This document shows, in pieces, positions 26,695 through 35,395 of a DNA stretch of 64,000 nt. The notes beneath the pieces were generated by a model. It searched no databases and was not told the origin of the DNA. It worked only from the letters and a program-made list of their open reading frames with translations. Location of the stretch: assembly GCA_965215115.1 (NCBI GenBank), contig OZ244050.1:4340001-4404000 (forward strand), written 5' to 3'. The position numbers were made by a program, and so were the translations under genes. Positions within the stretch are counted from its first letter, which is position 1. Every line of letters begins with the position of its first letter. Source of the DNA: CALDTK01 sp965215115. Its GTDB lineage: Bacteria > Bacteroidota > Bacteroidia > Chitinophagales > Saprospiraceae.

Positions 26695-27975
26695 CTAGAG
26701 GCCACTAGCTACGCTGGTTTTGCCGCGCGTGCGAACCCGGTTCTCGCGGACGCCGGCGCGCCGGTAGGTCGCGAGCGGGTTGATGGCCGCGCCGATCCGC
26801 TCGCGCGAAGCCCGGACCAAGGGCCGAACGTCCGTGTCGAATGCACTACGCAACACCTCCGTGCAGCGCACCACGTCGTTCTCTTCCTGCGCCTCCTCGA
26901 GGGCGTCGTAGTCGACGAGCATGGCGTTCGCGTAGGCGGACAGGATGTTGTCGAGGCTCTGCATCAGGTCCTCGAGCGGGTCCTTGAGGTTGTGGCTCGC
27001 GTCTATCATCCAGGCGAGCGGCGGGTTGCCGGCGTCGTTGTGGCCCATGCCCCAGACGAGCTCGGTGAAGATGAGGAACAGCTGGTACGGCTTGACGGAA
27101 CCGACGGTAAGATCGTCGTCGCCGTACTTCGAGTCGTTGAAGTGGAAGCCCCCCAGGCGCCCGAGTCCGATCAGTTGCGCGACGATCTGTTCGATGTTCG
27201 TATTCGGCAGGTGGTGCCCGAGGTCCACCAAGACGTTGGCCTTCGGTCCGAGCGTCCGACAGAGTTCCAGCGAGGTCCCCCAGTCGGGGATGGTCATCGA
27301 GTAGAAGTTCGGCTCGTAGGGCTTGTACTCGACGTACACCTGCCAGTCGGCTGGTAGCCCCGCGTAGATTTGCTCCAGGGAGTCGAGCGTGTGGCGGAAG
27401 GCGTTGCGGAAATTGAGTTGTCCGGGAAAACTGGACCCGTCCGCGAGCCACACCGTGAGCGCCTTGCCGCCGAGTTGCCGCCCGTACTCAATCACCTCCA
27501 AGTTATGCGCTACGGCCTGTGCGCGCACGGCGTCGTCGGTGTGGTTGAGCGATCCGAATTTGTAACTGTGCGCCTGGCCGGGCTGGTCCTGGAAGGTGTT
27601 CGAGTTGACTGCGTCGAAGGACAGCCCGAGCGACCGCGCTTCCTCCAACGTGGCCGCCGGGTCCGAGGGAATGTCCCAGGGGATGTGCAGGGAGATGCTA
27701 TCCGCGGTGCCGGTGAGTGCGTGGAGCACGCCGACGTCCTGTAGTTTTTGCGAAAGCGTCGCCGGCTCGCCGCCGAAACCAAAGCGCCCGAAGCGGGTCC
27801 CGCCCGCGCCCAAGGCCCAGCTCGGTATGGCCACCTGGAACTCGCTCAGCTCGCTAATCACGGACGCCACGTCGATGCCGCGGCGGCCGAGTTGGGTCGA
27901 CAGGAAGTCGAGTTGCTCGGCCTGCGCTGCGGAGAGTTGCGCGTTGTGGTCGGCGATCTGGTCGTGGAGCGTCAT
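26695..27975 (-). CDS. L-rhamnose isomerase-like sugar isomerase (RhaI type)
   Basis: 426 residues from the ATG at 27973-27975 (MTLHDQIADHNAQL); an upstream ATG at 28032 is possible but its extension looks non-coding. It is an AP-endonuclease-like TIM-barrel isomerase: SLHIPWDIP, ALTVWLADGSSFPGQ, YVEYKPYEPNFY (metal/substrate Glu), VLVDLGHHLPNTNIEQIV (Asp and His) and GGFHFNDSKYGDDDL. This resembles the Pseudomonas-type RhaI that converts L-rhamnose to L-rhamnulose. It fits between the aldolase-dehydrogenase and kinase genes. A hairpin copy with a wobble pair lies at 27744-27758. Confidence 0.88.
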   Translation of the reverse strand: MTLHDQIADHNAQLSAAQAEQLDFLSTQLGRRGIDVASVISELSEFQVAIPSWALGAGGTRFGRFGFGGEPATLSQKLQDVGVLHALTGTADSISLHIPWDIPSDPAATLEEARSLGLSFDAVNSNTFQDQPGQAHSYKFGSLNHTDDAVRAQAVAHNLEVIEYGRQLGGKALTVWLADGSSFPGQLNFRNAFRHTLDSLEQIYAGLPADWQVYVEYKPYEPNFYSMTIPDWGTSLELCRTLGPKANVLVDLGHHLPNTNIEQIVAQLIGLGRLGGFHFNDSKYGDDDLTVGSVKPYQLFLIFTELVWGMGHNDAGNPPLAWMIDASHNLKDPLEDLMQSLDNILSAYANAMLVDYDALEEAQEENDVVRCTEVLRSAFDTDVRPLVRASRERIGAAINPLATYRRAGVRENRVRTRGKTSVASGL

Positions 27976-28089
27976 GGGGGGGTGTGGTGAGAGGTGAGGT
28001 CGTCGTGCCTTGTCTGTCTGGAGTTGGGTCAAACCGGGCGTCCAAGTTTTGGTGAATCTCGGTTCGACGACCTCCGTAGGTGCGCGGGC

Positions 28090-30195
28090 CTAGCGCGTGA
28101 AGGCCGCGGCTACGCCGCCGTCGACGTTGAGGATGTTGCCGGTTGACTTTTTCAGGATACCCACGAAGCTGAACACCCCGTCCGCGATGTCCTCGGCGGC
28201 GATGACCTCGTTGAGGAGCGTCCGCTTGGCGTAGTGCGCCGGGAGCTCGGCCACGGTGATGCCGTAGGCCTTGGCCCGCCCCTCGGCCCAGGCCCCCTCC
28301 CAGATCTTCGACCCACCGATCACCGCGTCGGGGTTGACGACGTTGACGCGGATCTTGTCCGGACCGAGCTCGGCGGCCAGCAGGCGGCTCATGTGCACCT
28401 GCGCGGCCTTCGCGGTCCCGTAGCCGACGTTGTTCGGCCCGGAGACGAGGGCATTCTTACTGGCGATATTGACGATGTCCCCGCCGAAACCCTGCTGCTG
28501 CATGATGGCCGCCCCCTGCTGGCTCACCATGAACTGGCCCTTGACGAGCACATCGTGCAGGAGGTCCCAGTCGGCCTCGGAGGTTTCGCCGAGGGTCTTG
28601 CTGATGGCCAGGCCGGCGCAGTTGATGACGATGTCGACGCCGCCGAACTCCAGGCAGGCCTTGTCGAGCGCGGCCTCAATCTGGGCGGCGTCCTTGACGT
28701 CGGCGGGGGCGTAGGTGGCGACGTCGCGCTTGAAGCCCCGCGCGGTCTGCTCCGCGCGGTCGGCGGCGACATCGCTGATGACGACGTTGGCGCCCTCGGC
28801 GGCGAGCTTCTCGGCGATCGCCTTGCCGATGCCGCCGCCGCCGCCGGTCACGAAGGCGACGCGACGGCTCAGCGGCTGCTCCTTCGGCATGCGCCGGAGC
28901 TTGTCCTCCTCGAGTTGCCAGTACTCGATCGCGAAGGCCTCCGAGCGCGGCAACGCCGTGTAGCTCGTGATGGCCTCGGCGCCGCGCATCACGTTGATGG
29001 CGTTGACGTAGAACTCGGCGGCCACGCGGGCGGTCTGCTTGTTCTTCGCGAAGGTGAACATGCCGACGCCCGGCCACAGGATCACGACCGGGTTCGGGTC
29101 GCGGATCGCGGGGCTCTCGGGCGTGGCGTAGGCGTTGTAGTAAGCGCGGTACCCCTCGCGGTACGCCTCGAACGAGCCCTCTAGCGCGGCGCGGGTCTGC
29201 TGCCAGTCGGCCAGGTCGGCATCGGCGGGCAGGTCGAGTACGAGGGGCTGGATCTTGGTGCGCAGGAAGTGATCCGGGCAGCTCGTCCCGAGTGGGGCCA
29301 GGCGGTCGAGGTCTTTCGAGTTGACGAACTGCAACACGCGCTCATCGTCGGTGAAGTGACCGATCTGGGGCTGCTCGGACGAGCACAAGCCCCGCAACAC
29401 CGGCGCTAGCTTGGCGGCCTGCCGACTGCGGGCCGGGGCATCGAGGGATTCGCGCTTCGCGCCGCCGAACACCGGGCGGGCTTTGCCTTCGCGCTCGGCG
29501 ATGTAGGCGCTGGCCGTCTCGATGACCTCGAGGCTATTGATGTAGCACGCGTAACTGGTGTCGCCCCAGGTAAACAGGCCGTGACTCCCCAGCACGATCC
29601 CGCGGATGCCGGGGTTCTGCTGGTAGCAGCGCTCGAGCTGGAGCCCGAGGTCGAACCCGGGGCGCTGCCACGGGACCCAGCCCATCGTGTCTCCCCAGAT
29701 CTCGCGGGTGATGCGCTCGCTGTCGGCCGCGGCGGCCACGGCGATGAGGGCGTCCGGGTGGAGGTGGTCGATGTGGCGGAAGGGCAGCAGGCCGTGCAGC
29801 GGCGTGTCGATCGAGGGCGCGCGCGAGTCGAGGTCGAAGAGGGCGTGGTACGCGAGGGCCACCATGTCGTCCTCCATCGCGAGCCCCCCGTAGACGCGCT
29901 TCATGTCGTGGAGTTGCTTGACGTACAGCCCGGCGATCCCGTCCCTCTTCAGGGTCCCGATGTCGCCGCCGGAGCCCTTGACCCACATCACCTCCACCTC
30001 TTCCCCGGTGAGGGGGTGGCGTTCGGTGGTCTTGCAACTCGTGTTGCCGCCGCCGTAGTTCGTGATCCGCAGGTCGGCACCGAGGAGGTTCGAGCGGTAA
30101 AGGAAGAGGGCTATTTCGTCGCCGGCGAGGGCTGCGGCCTTGGCCTCGTCCCACAGGTAGTCGACGTACTTGAAGGTTTGGGTTTGGGCGGTCAT
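28090..30195 (-). CDS. Bifunctional L-rhamnulose-1-phosphate aldolase / short-chain alcohol dehydrogenase (RhaDW-like)
   Basis: 701 residues from the ATG at 30193-30195 (MTAQTQTFKYVDYLWDEA). The N-terminal ~430 residues are a class II aldolase: LGADLRITNYGGGNTSCK, WVKGSGGDIGTLKR, and zinc ligands in LLPFRHIDHLHPDALI and LGSHGLFTWGD. The C-terminal ~240 residues are an SDR: VAFVTGGGGGIGKAIAEKL (NAD binding), NIASKNALVSGPNNVGYGTAKAAQVHM (Ser-Tyr-Lys) and ILNVDGGVAAAFTR. The fusion cleaves rhamnulose-1-P to DHAP and L-lactaldehyde, and oxidises the latter to L-lactate. LutABC downstream then take lactate to pyruvate. First gene of the operon. No hairpin copy found. Confidence 0.94.
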   Translation of the reverse strand: MTAQTQTFKYVDYLWDEAKAAALAGDEIALFLYRSNLLGADLRITNYGGGNTSCKTTERHPLTGEEVEVMWVKGSGGDIGTLKRDGIAGLYVKQLHDMKRVYGGLAMEDDMVALAYHALFDLDSRAPSIDTPLHGLLPFRHIDHLHPDALIAVAAAADSERITREIWGDTMGWVPWQRPGFDLGLQLERCYQQNPGIRGIVLGSHGLFTWGDTSYACYINSLEVIETASAYIAEREGKARPVFGGAKRESLDAPARSRQAAKLAPVLRGLCSSEQPQIGHFTDDERVLQFVNSKDLDRLAPLGTSCPDHFLRTKIQPLVLDLPADADLADWQQTRAALEGSFEAYREGYRAYYNAYATPESPAIRDPNPVVILWPGVGMFTFAKNKQTARVAAEFYVNAINVMRGAEAITSYTALPRSEAFAIEYWQLEEDKLRRMPKEQPLSRRVAFVTGGGGGIGKAIAEKLAAEGANVVISDVAADRAEQTARGFKRDVATYAPADVKDAAQIEAALDKACLEFGGVDIVINCAGLAISKTLGETSEADWDLLHDVLVKGQFMVSQQGAAIMQQQGFGGDIVNIASKNALVSGPNNVGYGTAKAAQVHMSRLLAAELGPDKIRVNVVNPDAVIGGSKIWEGAWAEGRAKAYGITVAELPAHYAKRTLLNEVIAAEDIADGVFSFVGILKKSTGNILNVDGGVAAAFTR

Positions 30196-30347
30196 ACCGT
30201 AATCTGTATTTCGTTTCGGAGTGGTGGAAGGTCTAAACATAGTCCGCCGCGCGACATCGACTATCCCATACTGTGACGCCCACCGGCGCCGGAGCCCTTC
30301 GCACGGCGGTTCCTCCCGGAAGTTGCAGACCGCGAAAACCGTAAATT

Positions 30348-30362
30348 GTTTTGGCGCAAGCC
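30348..30362 (+). repeat. Intergenic copy of the dispersed hairpin motif (GCAA loop)
   Basis: GTTTT-GGC-GCAA-GCC lies in the 211-bp divergent gap between the rhaDW-like and GH9 genes, about 45 bases before the GH9 start region. It is one of few copies outside coding sequence. Confidence 0.75.
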
Positions 30363-30406
30363 GTCCAAACTACGGCGGCCAGCAGTCCGCAAGATCGCCG
30401 TGGCGT

Positions 30407-32293
30407 ATGTTGCTCGCTATGGGAAGAGACGTGATCCGCGCGAAGTCCAGGTCAGTAGGGCAGGGTAGTGGTGGGGCAGGCCAGCTGCGATTAGCCTGCT
30501 GTGCCACGCTTGCGTTGGTGGTGCTGTCGGCGATCTGGAGCGGCGGGACGACTGCCGCAAACCTTCCTTTAAATATGTGCTCATGCGTGAGTCCGACCGC
30601 AGAGGCTGCGGCGGATAGTATGCCGCGAGGGATACGCTTAAATCAACTCGGCACCTTCCCCACGCAGTCCCTGCGGATTGCCTACTTCCCCGAGGCGGAC
30701 GACGGACCGGCACCTTTAAGTAAGGAGGTACCCTACGCCGAGTTCGGCGTGACGATCTACCCGGAACGTGTACTGTGGCGCAGCGTGGCCCGGGACTCTA
30801 TCACGGTCTTGACGATGGTCCAGGACGCTGAGACCGGGTCGGCGGGGGGCGGGATCGACCTGCGGTCGATGACGACCGGCAGTGCCGCCAATCCCTACGC
30901 CGGGGTGCTGCCCGCCGCCGTGAAGAGCTACTACTTCCAGCGGGCCGGCGTGGCGATCCCGGAGCGGTTCGGTGGCCCCTGGGCGCGGGCGGCGGGGCAC
31001 CCCGACACTGCGGTGCTCTTCCACGCGACCTCAGGGCGCGCGGGCGAGCCGGAGTACGCGAGTCCCGGCGGCTGGTACGACGCCGGCGACTACAACAAGT
31101 ACGTCGTCAACGGTGCCTTCTCGACCGGGATCATGCTCCAGCTCGCCGAGCAGTACCCACGGGTTTTGCCGGACGGCGCCATCGACTTCCCGGAGGCCGG
31201 CAACGGCCGTGGCGACCTCCTCGACGAACTCAAAGTCGAGCTCGACTGGATGCTCACCATGCAGGACCCGGCCGACGGGGGCGTGCACCACAAGCTCACG
31301 ACCCTGAAGTTCGAGGGGATGGTGATGCCGGACCGCGCCACCGCCCAGCGCTACATCCTCGCCAAGGGCACCGCCGCGACGCTGGACTTCGTGGCTTGCT
31401 TCGCGCAGGCGTCGAGGGTCTACGCGAGGGCGGGGGAGGGGGCTTTCGCCAAAACTTGCCTCACCGCCGCCGAGCGGGCCTACGCGTGGGCGGTGGCGCA
31501 CCCCGACGTGGCGTTTCGCAACCCGCCCGACGTGCACACGGGGGAGTACGGCGACGACGACTTCCGGGACGAGCGGCAGTGGGCCCTCGCCGAACTGTAC
31601 GTCACGACCCAAAACGACGAATACCTGCGCACGCTCCTGGCCGGGCACGCCCCCTTGCGGATCCGATTCCAGGCGGGCGAGAGCTGGGTGGGGCAGATGT
31701 CCAACCTCGCGGCCTACAGTCTCCTCTCGCAACCGGCCAGTGAAGATGATGCCGAGTTCGAAGTGCCGGCCGACCTGCGGGCGCTCGTCCGGGATCAGGT
31801 CATCACCCTCGCAGACTCGCTGCTCGCGGTGGCAGACACCTCCGCTTTCCACCAGCCGATCAACGACTGGCACTGGGGTTCGACGAGCGACGTGCTCGGC
31901 GCGGCCATGGTCGCCGCGAATGCCTACCGCCTCACCGCGGAGCCGAAGTACCTCGCGGCCGTGCGCGACTGGACCGATTGGGTGTTCGGGTACAACGCCA
32001 CGGGCCACTGCTACGTGACGGGTTTTGGCGAAAGCCCACCGATGAACATCCACCACCGCCCGAGTGCCGCCGATGGGGTAGCGGCACCGGTGCCGGGCTT
32101 CATCGTCGGGGGGCCGAACACCTACCAACAGGACACGACCAACAACGTGGTGTACCCCGTACCCCCGCACGTGCAGCCGATGCGCAGCTACGTCGACGTG
32201 GAGGAGAGCTACGCGAGCAATGAGGTTTGCCTAAACTGGAATGCACCGCTGGTTTACGTTCTGGGTTTCCTGGAGGCGACCCAGGATCGGTGA
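30407..32293 (+). CDS. GH9 endoglucanase (cellulase family E) with N-terminal Ig-like domain
   Basis: About 628 residues from the ATG at 30407 (or 625 from 30419). A long N-terminal region precedes a hydrophobic segment (LRLACCATLALVVLSAIW), so it is probably exported. The Ig-like CelD_N domain begins GIRLNQLGTFPTQSLRIAYF. The (alpha/alpha)6 GH9 domain follows with SPGGWYDAGDYNKYVVNGAF (catalytic Asp), MNIHHRPSAADG and the late EESYASNEVCLNWNAPLVYVLGFLEA (catalytic Glu). It hydrolyses beta-1,4-glucans. Divergent from the rhamnose operon. Hairpin motifs lie at 31163 (VLPDG), 31441 (AFAKT) and 32022 (GFGESP). Confidence 0.9.
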   Translation: MLLAMGRDVIRAKSRSVGQGSGGAGQLRLACCATLALVVLSAIWSGGTTAANLPLNMCSCVSPTAEAAADSMPRGIRLNQLGTFPTQSLRIAYFPEADDGPAPLSKEVPYAEFGVTIYPERVLWRSVARDSITVLTMVQDAETGSAGGGIDLRSMTTGSAANPYAGVLPAAVKSYYFQRAGVAIPERFGGPWARAAGHPDTAVLFHATSGRAGEPEYASPGGWYDAGDYNKYVVNGAFSTGIMLQLAEQYPRVLPDGAIDFPEAGNGRGDLLDELKVELDWMLTMQDPADGGVHHKLTTLKFEGMVMPDRATAQRYILAKGTAATLDFVACFAQASRVYARAGEGAFAKTCLTAAERAYAWAVAHPDVAFRNPPDVHTGEYGDDDFRDERQWALAELYVTTQNDEYLRTLLAGHAPLRIRFQAGESWVGQMSNLAAYSLLSQPASEDDAEFEVPADLRALVRDQVITLADSLLAVADTSAFHQPINDWHWGSTSDVLGAAMVAANAYRLTAEPKYLAAVRDWTDWVFGYNATGHCYVTGFGESPPMNIHHRPSAADGVAAPVPGFIVGGPNTYQQDTTNNVVYPVPPHVQPMRSYVDVEESYASNEVCLNWNAPLVYVLGFLEATQDR

Positions 32294-32296
32294 GGC

Positions 32297-32506
32297 CTAA
32301 GCCACGGGGGTGTGCTCGTCTTCTAGCTCCCGCTGTGCGGGGTTTTGGCGAAAGCCTAGATAGCTGCACACGAACCACAGTACGGTGCCGCCGAGCATCC
32401 ACATCTTGAGGACCTCCTGCCCCTTGGCGGCCCCGTAGAACGTGATCGCCGGGAAGATGACCATGACGAGTCCGACGATGGCGAGGACCTGGAACAGCTT
32501 TCTCAT
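32297..32506 (-). CDS. Small two-helix membrane protein
   Basis: 69 residues from the ATG at 32504-32506, which overlaps the stop of the permease gene (ATGA). Two hydrophobic segments (KLFQVLAIVGLVMVIFPAITFY and VLKMWMLGGTVLWFVCSYLGF) are followed by a charged tail. The coupling suggests it accompanies the permease, perhaps as an accessory subunit. Function unknown. LGFRQNPAQ is encoded by a hairpin motif (32342-32356). A longer frame from 32569 overlaps the permease and is less likely. Confidence 0.65.
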   Translation of the reverse strand: MRKLFQVLAIVGLVMVIFPAITFYGAAKGQEVLKMWMLGGTVLWFVCSYLGFRQNPAQRELEDEHTPVA

Positions 32507-33912
32507 GCGGCGAGGCTTGGGGTAGGATCGCGGTTGAGCAACCAAAAGATGAGGCCACACAGCAACCACGCCGGCAGCGTCATAAAGCTCAGGAAGATGT
32601 CGAACTGCAGCGCCACGGCGTAACAGAGCCCGACCGCCACCGCGTAGGCGATGAGGACCTTGGGATTGAAGGCCCGGCGGAGGCGCTCCGCGAGGTTGGC
32701 GCGCTCACCGTTGAAGTAGTGGTCGACGAAGATGATCGCCCCCATCGGGGCGAGGATGAAGCCGTACAGCGCCACGAAGCCGAGCAGCTTGAACGCAAAC
32801 GCCGGAAAAAGTCCGGCGACGGTGGCGATGGCGCCGGCCAGCAGGGTAGCGTTGCGGCGGCTCGAGCCCGGGATGATGGCCTGGAAGGCGAGGCCCGCGC
32901 GGTAGATCGTCGGATTGGCGGTGGTCCAGCCCGCGACCACCACGCAGATGAGTCCGGCGATCCCGATCGCGTCGTTGACCATCGGGCCGGGCGCCACGGG
33001 TGGGGCCTGTCCGTTGCCGAGGTAGGTTAGGGCCTCGGGGGTCTCGAGGTAGAGCACGTAGAGGAGTCCGGCCGCGATCCACGCCATGTAGTGCCCGAGG
33101 TACATCCCGGCCGCGGTCGTCCACCCGGTGGAGGGCCTGTCGGCAAAACGGAAGACGGACATGTCGGCCATCCCGAGGTTCATCGCGGCGTTACAGAACC
33201 AGCTAAAAAATACCACGTGCCAAAAGGTGTACTTGATCTGCCCGCCCATCGGCGGTCCGCCCTCCCCCCAAACGTCCCAGAGTTCGCCGAGCGACCCGAC
33301 GCCGAGGCGCGAGGCCGCGACGATGCCGCAGGCCAGGAAGATGAGCACCATCCACGGCGCGGCGTAGTTGGCGAACCTCGCCACGGTCTCGTACCCGCTC
33401 GCGGCCACGACCGCGATCACGGCCCCGACCCCGAGCACGACGGCCACCCACGTCGCGCCCGTCGGGTACACCGCGTCGAGGGCGGGCATGTCCATCCCGA
33501 ACGGTATGCCGACGGCCGTGGCCGCGACCGTGATCATGGCCCCGGCCAGGAAGCAGAAAAAGACCCCATTGGCGACGTTGTAGGCCTTGACGAGACCCGT
33601 GCCGGCGATGCGCTCGAGCTGATAGTACAAGGTGTGCCGCACGCGCACCGACAGCGGCGCGGTGACGTAGCGCCACGTGAGCACGGCGAGGAAGTTGCCG
33701 ACCAACAGGCCCACGAGCAGGTCGAAGGCCCCGACGCCGGCGGTGAGGAACAGCGGTCCGATCATGAATTCCGTGCCGGCGGCGTGTTCGCCGGCGTACA
33801 TCCCGAGGAAGCTCCGCCAGTCCTTGTGCGCCGAGGCCGGGACGCGCTCGCGTTCGTACTCGTTGACGACGGGGGGCGCGGGAGCGGGGGTGTAGATTTC
33901 GGCCATGGGCAT
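32503..33912 (-). CDS. NCS1-like (purine/cytosine permease family) transporter
   Basis: 469 residues with about 12 hydrophobic segments. The N-terminal RSFLGMYAGEHAAGTEFMIGPLFLTAGVGAFDLLVGLLVGN and the repeated helix pattern resemble cytosine/purine/uracil/thiamine permeases, though at some distance. The true substrate is unknown. Start is ATG at 33910-33912, or 33904-33906 two codons later. It is coupled to a 69-residue membrane protein downstream. A hairpin motif with a GACA loop lies at 33135-33149. Confidence 0.72.
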   Translation of the reverse strand: MPMAEIYTPAPAPPVVNEYERERVPASAHKDWRSFLGMYAGEHAAGTEFMIGPLFLTAGVGAFDLLVGLLVGNFLAVLTWRYVTAPLSVRVRHTLYYQLERIAGTGLVKAYNVANGVFFCFLAGAMITVAATAVGIPFGMDMPALDAVYPTGATWVAVVLGVGAVIAVVAASGYETVARFANYAAPWMVLIFLACGIVAASRLGVGSLGELWDVWGEGGPPMGGQIKYTFWHVVFFSWFCNAAMNLGMADMSVFRFADRPSTGWTTAAGMYLGHYMAWIAAGLLYVLYLETPEALTYLGNGQAPPVAPGPMVNDAIGIAGLICVVVAGWTTANPTIYRAGLAFQAIIPGSSRRNATLLAGAIATVAGLFPAFAFKLLGFVALYGFILAPMGAIIFVDHYFNGERANLAERLRRAFNPKVLIAYAVAVGLCYAVALQFDIFLSFMTLPAWLLCGLIFWLLNRDPTPSLAA

Positions 33913-34073
33913 CGTTTGGGAGAGGCAAGCTAAGCGACGGCGGGGCCGGGGGAGGACGAACTGTCGGGCACTGCCGCCTATTTAACATAATGTAAATTAT
34001 AGGAAAACCGGCATGCGGCATGGCGCTGCCACCTCCGCGACTCGCCGACCAGGTCTCCCGGCGCCCGGACGAC

Positions 34074-34081
34074 TACCTTCC
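34074..34081 (+). promoter_or_regulatory. -7-like box TACCTTCC, four bases before the dctP ATG
   Basis: TACCTTCC-CGCC-ATG. It decides the start: ATG 34086 opens directly onto a twin-arginine signal, whereas the upstream in-frame ATG at 34020 lies before this box. Confidence 0.5.
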
Positions 34082-34085
34082 CGCC

Positions 34086-35177
34086 ATGCAGCGCCGCAGT
34101 TTCCTCCGATCCGGTTTGCTCACCGGCGCCGGCCTCGCCGCGGGTTGCGCCGCGCCCGGGGCCGACGCCCCGAACGTCATCGGCGCCCGGCCCAACGTCG
34201 AGTGGATCATGGTCACGACCTGGCCCCCGGGCTTCCCGATCCTCCAGGAGGCCTGCCAGCGACTGGCCGACCAGGTCGCCACCATGAGCGACGGGCGCTT
34301 CGTCATCAAGGTGTACGGCTCCGGGGAGCTCATCCCGGCCTTCGAGTGCTTCGAGGCCGTGAGCCTCGGTACGGCGGCCATCGCCAGCGGGGCGAGCTAC
34401 TACTGGGCCGGCAAAATCCCGGAGGCCCAGTTCTTTAGCTCCGTGCCGTTCGGCCTCAACGCCCAGGGCATGAACGCCTGGATCGACCACGCCGGGGGCC
34501 TCGAACTGTGGCGCAAGGCCTACGCCCCATTTAACATAAGGCCGTACGCTGGCGGCAACACGGGCGTCCAGATGGCGGGCTGGTTCAATCGCGAGCTCAA
34601 CGACCTGGGCGACTTGCGGGGCCTGAAGATGCGCATCCCGGGCCTCGGCGGCAAGGTCTTCGAGCGCGCCGGCGGCACCACCTTACTGTCGCCCGGGACG
34701 GAGCTGTACACCAACCTCGAGCGCGGCGTCCTCGACGCGACGGAGTGGATCGGTCCGTACCACGACTACCTCATGGGCTTCCACGAGGTCGCGAAGTACT
34801 ACTACGGCCCCGGCTGGCACGAGCCGGGCACCGTGCTCGAGATCATGGTCCACGAACCGACGTACGCTACCCTACCGGCGGCCTATCGCTCCATGCTCGA
34901 CACGGCCATCGCGAGCGTCAACGCCTGGACGCTGCACGCCTTCGAAGCCCAGAACGGCGCGTACCTACGGAAGATCCTAGACTACGGCACGGACGTGCGT
35001 ACACTGCCGCAGGAGGTGATCGAGGGCCTGCGCCCCTTGGCGGAGGATGTCGTCCAAGAGCTGGCGGGCGCTAGTGCGCAGGCTTCGGCCATCTTCGAGA
35101 GTTACGCGGCTTTCGCCAAAACCTACCGCGGGTGGGTTGACCTGTCGGAGGGCGCGTACCAGCGCTTGCTACGGTAG
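34086..35177 (+). CDS. TRAP transporter substrate-binding protein (DctP family)
   Basis: 363 residues. A Tat-type signal (QRRSFLRSGLLTGAGLAAGC) carries a lipobox-like LAAGC, so the protein is probably exported folded and lipidated. The mature part is DctP/TAXI-like: MVTTWPPGFPILQEACQRLADQV, FVIKVYGSGELIPAFECFEAVS, LRGLKMRIPGLGGKVFERAGGTT, LERGVLDATEWIGPYHDYLMGFHEVAKYYY. Such proteins bind 2-oxo or other organic acids for the DctQM membrane unit; that unit is encoded at 36982-38778 on the other strand beyond ilvA. AAFAKTYRG is encoded by a hairpin motif (35108-35122). Confidence 0.9.
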   Translation: MQRRSFLRSGLLTGAGLAAGCAAPGADAPNVIGARPNVEWIMVTTWPPGFPILQEACQRLADQVATMSDGRFVIKVYGSGELIPAFECFEAVSLGTAAIASGASYYWAGKIPEAQFFSSVPFGLNAQGMNAWIDHAGGLELWRKAYAPFNIRPYAGGNTGVQMAGWFNRELNDLGDLRGLKMRIPGLGGKVFERAGGTTLLSPGTELYTNLERGVLDATEWIGPYHDYLMGFHEVAKYYYGPGWHEPGTVLEIMVHEPTYATLPAAYRSMLDTAIASVNAWTLHAFEAQNGAYLRKILDYGTDVRTLPQEVIEGLRPLAEDVVQELAGASAQASAIFESYAAFAKTYRGWVDLSEGAYQRLLR

Positions 35178-35178
35178 C

Positions 35179-35386
35179 GGGCGCGTTCGACGAGCTCCAG
35201 CTCGTGCGCCCGTTAAGGCTGCAGCCGCTGATAACCTCGGTCAAAGCACACTAGTCTTCCCGTGCCCCGAAAGCGCTTTTCAGATGCTGGACACGTAGAA
35301 AAGCCCGTGGCCGAAGTCTAGGCAAATTAGGGGTCAATCGTCCGGGGAACACCGGCGGGCACGAGCTGGAGCTCGCCGAACGCCCG
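35179..35386. repeat. Inverted pair of palindromic repeats in the convergent dctP/ilvA gap
   Basis: A quasi-palindrome containing CGAGCTCCAGCTCG (35191-35204, flanked by GCGCGTTCGA and TGCGCCCG) recurs inverted at 35356-35386 (CGGGCACGAGCTGGAGCTCG then CCGAACGCCCG). About 145 bp lie between, with GTTAAGGCTGCAGCCGCTGATAA near the left arm. No gene is seen in the 218-bp gap. The layout (two inverted hairpins in a convergent gap) matches the gaps at 14.0 and 56.1 kb. Confidence 0.75.
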
Positions 35387-35395
35387 CCCGAACGC

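Noticed and set aside
30407..32293. GH9 and rhamnose operon as part of a SusCD-type polysaccharide utilisation locus
   Set aside because: No SusD-like gene is present, and the only TonB receptor (51.6 kb) is of the Oar-like type and far away.
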